Positions 17,364 to 29,300 of a stretch of 64,000 nt of DNA are shown piece by piece. This DNA is from Desulfovibrio legallii (GTDB lineage Bacteria; Desulfobacterota; Desulfovibrionia; Desulfovibrionales; Desulfovibrionaceae), in NCBI RefSeq assembly GCF_900102485.1, contig NZ_FNBX01000003.1, positions 1-64,000 of the forward strand, written 5' to 3'. The position numbers and the translations under genes are program-made. The stretch's first letter is position 1; every line of letters starts with the position of its first letter. The notes under the pieces were generated by a model. The model was not told the origin of the DNA. It searched no databases and saw only the letters and a list, made by a program, of their open reading frames with translations.

Positions 17364-20300
17364 GTAGTGTTCCCCTGAACGACGCCGGCCAAAAACTGCC
17401 GATAGCCAGCCAGCCACTGCCGCGCGTCGGCGTCGTCCACGCGGCGCGGGTCATACTCGAACTGCAGAAGCAATGCGCCCTGCGCCGCCGTTGCCGTGCA
17501 GAGCAGGTCGCAGACCGGCATGCCGCCGGCCACCACAGCGGCATCGCTTTCCTCTTCGCCCAGCCAGACGAAGCCTGCGCGCAGCTTGTCTTCCTGCGTC
17601 AGCTTCGCCGGGGGCGTTCCCGCCCGACGCAGGGCCGCCTGGGTGTCGGCCAAAAGGGCTTCCAGCTCCGTGTCTTCCGTCAGCACAAAGGGCACGGCCC
17701 CGTGCGGCGGCACGGCTACAAAGAACCGATCCTTGCCGCTGATCCGCCGCAGCAGCACGGCAAACAGGGAGAGCGGCGTCACGGCCGGGTCCAGGCCCTT
17801 TTGCCGGGCCAGATCCGCAAGCCCCGCGACCAGGTCGGCCTCCAACGTTGCGCGGCAGCGCTGACGTGGCGGGCCGGGCGGTTCCGGCGTGAAGGCCAGG
17901 GGCGCGTCCGCCGGGCCGGCAACCATAAGCCGCAGCAGACGCAGGCAGTCTCGGGCCATGCGGGCCACGTCCGCAGCGCTGAACAGATCCGCGTAGTATT
18001 CCAGGGCAAAGCCGATGGCCTGCCCCGTATCGCTGGCAAAGATGGAAAGATCTGTCTTGCTGGCGTGCTTGTTGAAGCGCAGGGTTTCAAACAGGCCCTG
18101 CCCTTGAGCCGCGAACTCGAAATTCATGTAGGAAAGGATGATTTCCGACAAGGGCGAGCGGTCCGGCCAGGCGGTCTGGCGCAGGTCCGTCAGCAGGCTG
18201 TTGAGTATGTAGCCCTGATGACGCAGGCCCGCGTTGCTCGTCTGCCGGGTCCGCCGCAGCAGGTCGGCCAGGGGCAGGGACGGATCCACGTCCAGGCGCA
18301 AAGGCAGCACGGCGGCCAGCATGCCCGCGGTATTCAGGTGTTCGCCCCGGCCGTCTACAGAAACGGCCAGCACAATGTCCCTCTGCCCGGTCCAGGCCTG
18401 GGCCAGGAAGCTCCAGGCGCAGAGGGCCACATGGTAGGGGGTGACCCCCTCCCGCCGGGCCAGGGCCTGCACCCCCGCCGTCAAATCCGGCGGCAGATCG
18501 AATTCGTACAGCCCGCCCCGGCCGGTATGTACGCGCGGGCGGGGATAGGCGGCTGGCAGGTCCAGACGGGGCAGATCCCCTGCATAGATGTTCCGCCAGT
18601 AGGTTGCGGCGGCCGTGTCCGGGTGATGGACCTGCCGCCAGGCCAGATCCTTCATCTGGGCGCCCACCGGTTCCAGGGACAGGCCGTGGTACAGGCGGTA
18701 GAGGTCGGCGTTGAGCAGGGAAATGGTCCTGCCGTCGGCCAGCGCGTGGTGCACGTCCAGATAAAGCACGCGCGGCCCCTGGTCCGGCACAAGGAGCACG
18801 GCGCGGAAGCCGCCCTCCCGCCGCAGATCAAAGGGGCGGAGGCAGGCGTCCTTATGGGCCAGATCTGGCAGGCGTTTTTCGTCCAGTGTGAAGCCGGTAA
18901 AGGGGTGGATGACCATTTGCGGCCGCTCGGCCTCAAAATCGCAGAAGCTGGTGCGCAGCACCTCATGCCGCTCCACCAGCCGCCCCAGGGCCGCTTCCAG
19001 CCGGGCTTGGTCCAGATCCGGCGGCATGACCAGAAAGGCGGGCAGGTTAAAGCCCAGGCCGCCTTCGCTGACCATATCCGCATACAGAATGGCCAGTTGC
19101 TCGTTGCCCACGGGATACTTTTCCCGCTGGGGCGCGAATTCCGGCGCGGCCGCGGCGGGGGCTTTGGCGGCCGCGTCGGAGCCGGAAAAAGCATGACCGG
19201 CCAGGGCGCGGTCCACAATGTCGCCCAGGGTGTCGCTTTCCAGCAGGTCGGCCACGCTCAGGCTGACACCCACCTCTTTTTCCAGCCGGGAAACCACGCG
19301 GGTGGCCGTAATGGAATCGCCGCCCAGGTCAAAAAAGTCGTCCTGGCGGGTCAGGGGCTGATCGTGCCCCAGGCAGTCCCGCAGCAATTCCAGCAGCCCC
19401 GCTTCGGAAAGATCCCCGACGGCGGTTCCCGGCGCTGCGGCGGCGAAAATGGCTTGCGGCCCGGACGTCGCCGCCCCCGTCAGCGGGTGCGCAGACGTCG
19501 TTTGTGCGGATGACGCTTGGGCGGATAACATTTGCGCGGATGCTGCTTGCGCCCCCAGCTCGCTCGCCGCCGCATCCGCCTTGGCGAGGGGCGCGCTCCA
19601 GGGCAAGGCGGCGGGGTCTTCCCCGCGCATGCCCACCACCACCGTGTCCCGACCCGCGGCCAGGGCCGCCTCCAGCACGTCCAGAGCCTGATCGGGATGC
19701 AGGGCAAGGGCGGCCTGCGGGGCATCTTTCCCTTCTCCACGGCGTTTTGTCCGGCGCGCGGCCATGCCCAAACCGGACCAGGCGTTCCAGCAGATGGCCA
19801 GGGCGGGCAGGCCCAGGCTGCGCCGGAAGCGGGCAAAAGCATTCAAAAAGGCGTTGGCGGCCGTGTAGTCGCTCTGGCCGGGCGCGCCCGTGAGGGCGGT
19901 GCGGGACGAGGCCAGCACAAAGAAGGCCGGGGCGTCCTGCAGGGTAGCCTGGTGCAGGTTCCAGGCTCCCGTCACTTTCGGGGCCAGCACGGCGGCATAG
20001 TCCTCCCGTTGTCGGGTAAGCAGATACCCTGCCCCCGGCAGACCCGCCGCGTGGATGACGCCGCGCACGGGCCCCAGGTCCGCCCGCGCCTGGGCCAGCG
20101 CTTTTTGCAGGCTGGCGGCGTCCGTCACGTCGCAGGCGTAAGCCGGGAAGCCTTCCCCCTCTGACATGGCCGCATCCGGCCTGATTGCGTCTGTTTGGAC
20201 CGCGCCGCCGGCCTGACCTGCCCGGCGGGAAAGCAACGCCACCTTTGCCCCGCAACGTTGCCGCAACTGCCGGGCCAGGGTCAGCCCCATGCCGCCCAGC

Positions 20301-23300
20301 CCGCCGCTGATGACCACGCAGCCGCCCCGCAGCCGTTGGGAGAGGTCACGGTCGGCGGTCGGCGTCGGCAGGCCCGGCCCCAGCGGGACCAGCGCACGGA
20401 CCTTAAGCCCGCCGTCGGCCGTGGCCAACGAAACGCCGCATGCCCGGCGCAGAACATTTTTGAGCGCGCCGGGGGCCAAAGCGCCCTGCTCCTGCTCCAG
20501 GTAGGCGCAGCGCAGGTGCGGTTCCTCCCAGGGCAGGCAGAGCTGCGGCCCCTGATACAGGGCCGTGCCGGGGGCCGTACCGCCAAAGGCCCCGCGCCCC
20601 AGCACCGTCACGCGCAAGGGGCGGCGCAGCCCGGCGCGGGCCGTTTCCTGCAGCAGTCGGCACAAAGGCCAGGCATCGTCTTCCGCCGGGGGCAGGCAGA
20701 ACACCTGCGCCGTTTGCCTGTCCAGCATTTCCCGCGCCAGGGCGCGGGCGGCCTCTCTGGTTTGCGGCCAGGGGCGACGCAGGCCCGCCAGGTCCGACAG
20801 GCCCGGCCAATCCCGATCCAGGGTGGCGTCGGGCGCGGCCAGCAGCACTGCGGCCGCCGGAGCGCAGTCTTCCCCACAGGCGTCCGTCGCCATGCGCTCC
20901 GGATCGCGCACGTCCGCTGCGCGCCAGTCAAGGCCGTACAGTTCCGGGATGGCCGCCGGGCCGGGCTGAGGGCTGTCCTCCGGTGCAGGCTCCGGGCCGC
21001 TCAGGGGCGCAGCCGCAGGAACGGCCTGCACCGACGCTGATATGGGCGTTGATACGGGCGCGGTCGGCGGCCCATCCGAAGCTGGAGCCGTAGGGAATGC
21101 CGCCGCGCCGCCGCTCAGGGGCAGGAACAGCAGATCCCGCAGGACTGCCGCGGCCCGGCCGGAGGCATCCGCAAGCAGGCAGTCCGCCCGCAGGGCGTCC
21201 GCCCGGCGTTCCGTCACTGTTACCAGCGCCAGCGCCAGCGCGGGCAGGGGCCGGTAAAGCCGCACCTCGGCGCAGGCTGCGGGCACAAAACCCGGCGCGC
21301 CCCGTAAGGCCAGGCTTACGGCCACGTCCAGCATGGCCGGATGCCAGCGGAAAGACGCGCTGTCGCCCTGGAAGGCCGTCGGCAGCCGCAACCGGGCCGC
21401 CAGGGTGCGGCCGTCCGCCGCCGCCCAGGTCTGTTCCCGGCAGCGCCAGCGCTCGCTCACCCGCACCAGGGCCGGGCCGTCTTCCGCTTCCAGCGGACGC
21501 AGGCCGCGCATAAAATTTTCCGGGTCCAGCGTCGGAGGCGCAGCGGCTTTGTCCGCCCAAGGCCGCAGGCGTCCTCCGGCCGCCGTTTGCCACACGCCGT
21601 TTGCGGCATGGCGCAGCTCCACGCGCAGTTCCCCCTGCCGCTCCTGCGGGGCTGTCCGGACCAGCAGGGTCACGCGGCTGCCGGGGCCGCAGGTTACCGG
21701 CCTGCGCCAGCGCAGGTCTGTCAACAGCAGGGGCGCGGCCCCGCCCAGGCCGCCCAGCAGGTCCGGCAAAGCCATGCCCACCAGCACGGGCACGCCGTTG
21801 ATGCAGTGCTCCCTGGCGGGCCAGAAGTCCGCCCTGTCCACGGCCAGCGCGCGGACCTCCCCCTCGGGCGTGGACACGGGCGCGGAAAGAAACCGGGCCG
21901 CAAACCGGGGCCAGAGCCTGCGCCGCTCCAAGGGCGTGGAGGGCAGGTGCAGCCGGTACAAGGGTTTATCCTGCGGCCAGAACAAGGTTTCCCCCGCCAT
22001 AAAGGCCTGCGCCGCTTCCCGCGCAACCTCCGGCGCGGCAAAGCCTGCGCCCGGCCTGCGGGGGGGCGCGTTGCGTCGGCTTTCCCTCTCTCGCCCAGGA
22101 TGCGCGCCCACATCCGTCACGGACAGCTCGTCGACCAGCTGGTCCAGCAGTTCCTGGCGGCTGTGCGCCGCCAGGGCCGTGCGTACGCGCAAATGTTCCC
22201 GCCCCTCCATCAAGGTGGCGGCCACGGCGTGCAGGGGCCAATCCGCATGGCGCAGCAGGGCCGCGTGCAGCTCGGCGGCGTAAGCGCGCAGACTTTCCGC
22301 GTCTGGCGCGGAAAGGGGCACGCACGCATAACCGCCGTCGTCCCTTGGCAAAGGGGCAGGCGGCTGTTCCGCCAGCACCACATGGGCGTTGACGCCGCTC
22401 AGGCCAAAAGAGCTTACGCCGCAACGCCAGGGCCGCTCCAGCGGCGGCAGGGGTTCCGGACGTTGCGGCACGCGCACGGGCGCGGCGGCAAAGTCAATGC
22501 GGGGGTTGGGCCGCATAAAATACGGCTGCGGCGGCACAACGCCCTGTTGCAGGCAGAGTACGGCCTTGGCCAGGCCAAGAGCCCCGGCGGCGGCGTCCAA
22601 ATGGCCGAAGTTGCCTTTGACCGAGCCGACAAACGCCTTGCGCGCCGGATGGGCAGCCTCTTGTGGTTGCTGCGGCGCGGCGCTTTCCTCCCTGTTCTGC
22701 ACGGTGGCCGCCGCAAGGGGCTCCGCGCAGGCCAGACGCAGGCCTTCGATCTCCACGGGGTCGCCCAGGGCTGTGGCCGTGCCGTGGGCCTCAAAAAAGT
22801 GCAGGTCCGTAGGACGCAGACCCGCTTCACGCGCGGCCTGGCCAATAACGGCGGCCTGGGCCGCCGGGTTGGGCGCGGCCATGCTGGAGGAACGGCCGTC
22901 CTGATTGACGGCGCTGCCAAGGATGACGGCGTGCACGGCGTCCTTGTCCCGCAGCGCCTGCTCCAGAGGCTTGAGCACGAAAACCGCCGCGCCCTCGCCC
23001 GCGCCCACGCCGTCGGCGTCGGCGTCAAAGGCGCGCGTGCGGCCCGAAGGGGCCTCAATGGCAAAAGGCGCGTCCGTTTTGATCGGCAAATCCAGAAGGT
23101 GCGCCCCGCCCGTCAGGGCCACGTCGCACTCCCCTGCCTGCAGGCTGCGGCAGGCCTGGTGCAAGGCCGTCAGGGCCGAGGAGCAGGCCGTATCCACGCA
23201 CGCGGCGGGGCCGCGCCAGTTTTTCAGATAACTCAGCCGGGCCGCCGTATTGGATGGCACGTTGAGCAGATAGATCTGCTCAGCCTGTTCGGGAAAAGCG

Positions 23301-26300
23301 CGGGTTACGGCGTTCTGGAACAGGCGCACGGGGCTTGCGCCCACAAACACGCCCACCCTGCCGTCCTGCAGGGCCGCGCCGCCGTAGCCCGCGTCGTCCA
23401 GAGCGCGCAGGGCCGTTTCCAGAAAAAGCCGCTGCTGCGGATCCAGCAGGCTCGCATCGTGGGGCGCAAGGCCCAGCCTGCGGCAGTCAAAAGAGGAAAT
23501 ATCCGAAAGATAGGCGGCCTCGCGCAGTTTCTCCGGCGCAAAGGGCAGGCCCGCGGCCTCAAAAATCTGCCGCACTTCCTCGCGTCGGCTTTCCGGCAAA
23601 GGCACGGTCTTGTCCGCGCCCGCGCGCAGGTCGCTCCAGAGCTGTGCCGCATCTGCATAGTCCGCCAGGCGCACGGCCAGGCCGATAACGGCCACCGGCC
23701 CGGCATGACGCGCCTGCGGGGCCGCAGCAGCGGGCTGGTGGGCGCTTTCCGGCGGCGCTTTTTTGCCCGCAGCGCGCAGAATATGCTGCGCCTGCGCCAG
23801 CATGCTGCTTGCGGCAAACAGTCCGGCCAGGCTGAACACGCCGGGCCAGCGTTTTTCCAGCAGGGCGTGCAGCCGCACCAGCAAGAGTGAATTGCCGCCC
23901 GCCGCAAAAAAGCCCTGGTCCGGGCCGGGCGTCACCTCCGGCATGACCGCGCGCCAGACGGCCCGCACCTCGGCCAGAACGGCCGCTTCCCGCGCATCCC
24001 GCCCGCCCTGCCCGGTCTGCCCGATTTGGGCATCCGTCCTTTGCGGCGCGGCGGCCTTGCCAGCCTTGGGCGCATCGTCCCCCAGGGGGCGGCCCTGCAG
24101 CCGTTTGCGGTCGGCCTTGCCGGACGGGCTCAGCGGGATGCTCTCCACCACAAAACAGCGCGCCGGGTGCATGTAAAGCGGCAAAATGCCAGCCAGCTCC
24201 GCTCGCAAAGGGCTAAGCGCCAGGCGCGCCCCGGCCTGGGGCAGCAAAAAGGCTTCCAGCGCGGCATAGCCGCCCAGACTGCCCACCCGCGCCACAGCCT
24301 GAGCCACGCCTGCGCAGCGGCCCAGGGCCGCCTCCACTTCGCCCAGCTCCATGCGGAAGCCGCGAATTTTCACCTGATCGTCGTTGCGGCCCAGGTATTC
24401 CAGCTGTCCATCCGCATTCCAGCGGCCCAGATCGCCCGTGCGGTACATGCGCCCGCCGGGCGTGAAGGGATCGGGCAAAAAGCTCCGGGCCGTAAGGTCT
24501 GGCCGCTGCAGATAGCCCTGGGCCACCTGCACGCCCGCGATGTACAGCTCGCCGCTGACGCCAATGGGCACGGGCCGTTGCCGACCGTCCAGCACATGCA
24601 TGCGGGTGTTGGCCACGGGCCGTCCGATGGGCGGCGCATGGGGGGGCGTGGGCCGACAAGGCTGCCAGGTCACATCAATGGCGGCTTCTGTGGGGCCGTA
24701 AAGATTGTGCAGTTCCGCCCCAAGCAGGGCGTTGTGCCGGGCCGCCAGCTCGCGCGGCAAAGCCTCTCCGCTGACGAAAACATAGCGCAGGCTCGCCAGT
24801 CGGGGCAGGTCTGCGGGGTACAGATCCAGGTGGTCCAGAAAGGCCCGCAGCATGGAGGGCACAAAATGCAGCACTGTTACCCGGCGGGTCTCCACGGCAG
24901 CCACGATGGCGGCAGGGTTCATTTCTCCGCCCGGTTCCAGCAGGGCGAGACCCGCCCCCTGCCAAGACCACCATAAAAGTTCCCACAGCGAAACATCGAA
25001 CGTGACGGCGGTTTTTTGCAGCACCACATCGCCGGGACCGATGGGAAAGCGGGCCTGCATCCAGCCCAGACGGTTGCACAGGGCGCGCTGTTGCGTGGGC
25101 ACGGCCTTGGGCCTGCCCGTGGACCCGGAGGTGAAAATGACGTAGCTGACGGCCTCCGGTCCTGTGGGGGGCCGCTGCCGCCGGGGGGGCGCGCCCTCCC
25201 CCGCCGTTGCGGCGGCTTTGAAAATGGCCGCGTCAGGCGTAAGCACGGGCCGCCCGCAGGCCTGAAAGGCGGCCGCCAGATGCGGCGCGCAGACAATGGC
25301 GCAGGGGCCCAGATCTTCCAGCATGCCGGCCAGGCGTTCCGGCGGCGTATCTGCGGACAGGGGCACATAGGCCGCGCCCAGACGCAGCACGGCAAATACG
25401 CAGACCAGCATGGGCAGCGACCGCTCAAAGCAGACGCCGACATAATCTCCGCGCCGCAGGCCATGGTCTTCCAGCCAGGCGGCCAGGGCTTCCGTCTGGG
25501 CGTCAAAGGCCGCATAGGTGACCGTCCGGCCTGAGGCTTCCAGCACAGCCGGGGCCGTGGGCGCGCGCGCAACGATGGCGGCAAAGCGGCTGTCGGGGGC
25601 GCTTTCCAGGTCCAGGGCTTCTTCCGTGGCGTTCCAGGCGGCAAGGCGGGCGCGTTCCGCATCCGGCAGTATTTCCAGTTCGGCCAGGGGTGCCTGCCCG
25701 GCCTGCAAAGCCGCGTCCGCCAGCACAAGCAGGCGTTGGGCCATAAGGGCGACGCTTTCCGGCCGGAACAGAGCCGTGCTGTATTCCAGATGCAGGTCGC
25801 AGCCGCCGTCGGGCCGTTCCCGAAAATACAGGCTCAGGTCAAACTTGCTGGCGCTGTGGGGCAGTTCCACGGGGGTCAGCCGCAGGGGCGGGCGGCCCCA
25901 GTGCGCCCAGGCGGCGCCCTCCAGAGCCACAAAGACGTCAAAAAGCGGATTGCGCGCCGGGTCGCGCGTTTCTTCCAGGGCCTCCACCAGGCGCTCAAAG
26001 GGGCAGGGCTGGGCCGCCAGGGCCTGCCGCAGATTGCCGTCCACCGCCCGCGCCAGGCTGTCGAAGCCCTGTGCGGCGTCCACCTGGGCGCGCACGACCA
26101 GGGTATTGACCAGCAGCCCCACCAGGCCCTGGGTTTCCTCCCGCTCCCGGTTGGCCGCCGGAAAGCCCAGCAGCATGTCCGTCTGGCCGGTATGGCGGTA
26201 AAGCCAGGCGGCCGTCAGGGCCAGCAGCACGGCAAAAACCGTTGTGCCCCGTTCCCGCGCCAGGGCCTTCAGGGCCAGGCTGCGGTCCCGGCCCAGGTCC

Positions 26301-29300
26301 AGAACGTGCACGCCGCCTTCCAGGCCGCGCACAGCGGGCCGGGGAAAGTCCAGGGGCAGGCGCAGGCGTTCCGGCAGGGGGGTCAGGCTGTTTTGCAAAG
26401 CCGCAAATTCCGGGCTTGCCGCTGTTTCCTGTTCCGCAGCCCAAAGGACGCAGCTGGCGTAATCCAGCGGCAGCGGCCGCCAGTCCGGGGCTGTGCCGTC
26501 GCGCGCGGCGGCGTAGGCCGCGTTGAGTTCACGGAGGACGATTTCCGCCGACCAGCCGTCGAAAATGGCGTGGTGGAAGCAGAACAGCAGCGTTTGGCAG
26601 TCCTGCGCCTCACGGAACAGAAGCGCCCGCACCAGGGGTTTGTCCGCGCCCAGGTTCAGTTGCACGGCGGCATAGGCCGCTGCCGTGAAAGATTCGTCCC
26701 GCACTTCCAGGCGCAGACCGCCGGGGGGGGCCAGGGTCTGTTCCGGCGCGTCCGCCGCCAGGCGCAGGCGCAGGGCATCGTGGCGCGTTTCCAGCAAGGT
26801 CAGCGCCTGTTGCAGGATTGCCGGATCCAGGGGCGCGGCCGGACGAGCCGCAAAGGGGATCACATAGGCCGCGCCGCCGTGCAGCCGCTGCAAAAACCAG
26901 ATCCGCCGCTGGGCCGGCGACAAGGGATAGCGCTCCCGCGCGGGCGCGCGGGGAATGGGCCGCGCTGTTCGCACCGGGTTCAGGCGCGCGGCCAGGGCGC
27001 GGGGACTGGGGTAGGACAGGATGTCCTTGATGTTTGCGGCCAGGCCCAGGTTCTTGTGCAGCCAGGCCAGCAGACGCATGGCCAGCAGGCTGTGCCCGCC
27101 CAGCGCGAAAAAGTCCGCGTCCGCATCGGGCAAGGGGCAGTCCAGCACGGCGGCGTAGCCCCGGCGCACCTCCAGCGTCAGATCCGCCGCCCCTTCGGCG
27201 GGTTCCGGCGCGCCCGTCCGTGCGGCGGCCCGCACCTCTGGCCGCACTGCGGCCTCGGCAACAGCGGTTTCGGGCCGGTTTTCTGGGGCGTCGGCCATGC
27301 TCCGCAACGCGGTCTGGGCCGCTTCTTCCAGCATGCGGCAGGGCACGGCGGCAAGATCCGCGGCCCCGGCGGCCGTTTCCAGCGTCCGGCGCAGCCCTTC
27401 CCGCAGGGCGTGGACCCGCTCTGCGGGAAGACGCAGGGGATCGTACAAAAAGCGGCAGCGCAGCCGCGTGCCGGGGATGACGGTAATGCCCAGCGGATAG
27501 GGAATTTTTTCAAATCCCTGCACATCTTCCAGGCGCACAGCGCCATGGAGAAAGGCGGTATCCAAAGGATAATTTTCAAAGACCATCAGGTGGTCCAGCA
27601 ACTCCCCTTTGCCGCTCCGGTTCAGAGCGGCCAGGGGCAGGTGGCCGTGGCGCATCTGTTCCAGCCCCTGCGCGCCGACCGCCGCAAGCGGCGCACCGAG
27701 CGCCTCCCCTGCCCGCCAGCGCACCCGCAGCGGCAGGGTGCGGACAAACAGCCCAACGGCCCGGTCCATGCCTTCCAGCTCTGCCGGACGGCCGGAGGTG
27801 ACCACGCCGAAGACCACATCCCGACGCGCGGCGTTGACCGCGTGCAGCACGAAGGCCCAGCAGGTCTGCACCAGAGTGGAAAGGGTCACGGCCGCGTTTC
27901 TGGCCAGGCTTTCCAGCCGCGCGCTCTGGGCGGCGGCAAGGGCGAACTCCTCGCTGACGGGGTCCACGGCGTTTGCCCCCGGCGCTTCCGGCGGCGCGTC
28001 GGCCTTGGGCGGCAGCACGCCCGTGGGGCCGACAAAATCCCGCAGCAGGCCCGCCCAATAGTCGGTGGCCGCCCGCGCGTCGTAAGCGGCCAGCCAGCGC
28101 GGATAGGCTTCCGGGTCCGGGGGGGGCGGCAGAGGCGCGGCCTGCCCTTCTCCGGCCGCATAGAGAACGAACAGCTCCCGCAGCAAAACGCCCATGCACC
28201 AGCCGTCCATCAGCACATGGTGGAAGCACCAGGAAAAGACCGTGCGCCCTTGCGGCAACTGAAAAAACTGGGCGTGCAGCAGCGGCCCCCGGCTCAGGTT
28301 GAAGCCCCGCATCCGCCGCGCGCGCAGCAGGCTTTCCAGCTCCGCGCTGGCCGCCGTTTCCGGCAGATGCGCAAGGTCGTGGAACTCCAATCCGGTGCGG
28401 GCCTCGCGCAGGAGCACACGATAAAAATCTCCCACATGCAGCGCGGGAAACAGGGAGCGCAGGGCCGCGTGCCGCGCGGGCAGCTTCCGCCAGGCCTGCA
28501 CCAAGGTCGGGATATCCAGCGGCCCACTGCAATAAAAGACCACCTGCTGCGTATAAACGTCGTTGCCCGGCAACAGCGTTTGGTACAGCAGGGGTTCCTG
28601 ACCGGGGTGGGGCCGGGAGATGCGCTCCACCTCCGCCGGCGTGCAGCCGCAGGCGTCCTGCACGGCCGCCAGATCGGCTTCAGATGGGAATCCAGACCGG
28701 GCGCGCAAGGCCTGCGTCCAGGCGGCGAGCAGAGTCTCCACCCAGGCTGCGGACAGAACTTGCGGGTGGAACCAGGCCTCCAGATGCAGCGCGCCGTCAG
28801 CCGCCAGCCAGACGGTCAGCTCCAGGGGCGCTTCCGGCGCGTAGTCCGGGGGCAACAGTTCGGGCAGGGCTCCGGGCAAGAGCGCCGCCAGGGGCGGGGC
28901 GTCCTCGCCTTCCTGATCATTGTGCGCCAGCTGACCGAGATAATTGCAGGTTATCTGAGGACGGCGGTCTAAAGCCTGCGGGGCCGCCGCCCGCAGCCAG
29001 CCGTAGGCCACGCAGGCGCGCGGCGAAAAATGCCGCGCAAGCCACGGGGCCACAGCCGCGCGGGCCGGGGCGTAGTCGGCGGCCGGGGCCAGAGGCATGG
29101 GGCAGACAGCCGTAAACCAGCCCAGGCTGCGGCTCAGGTCCGCGCCGGGCAGAAGGTCGCTGCGCCCGTGACTTTCCAGGTCAAGGCGGACGGCCTCCCG
29201 CTGGCCGACGGCGTACAGGGCCTGGGCCAGAGCCGCAAGCAGGTCGGCAAGAACCGCAGTCCCGCCTCCGGCGTCCTCCGCCGCCCCTTTGCCGGACGTA

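Noticed and set aside
19000..23800. Acyltransferase domain inside the PKS module.
   Set aside because: No GHSxG motif or AT-like sequence follows the ketosynthase. The GHSMGG found at 36378-36395 belongs to the separate type II thioesterase.
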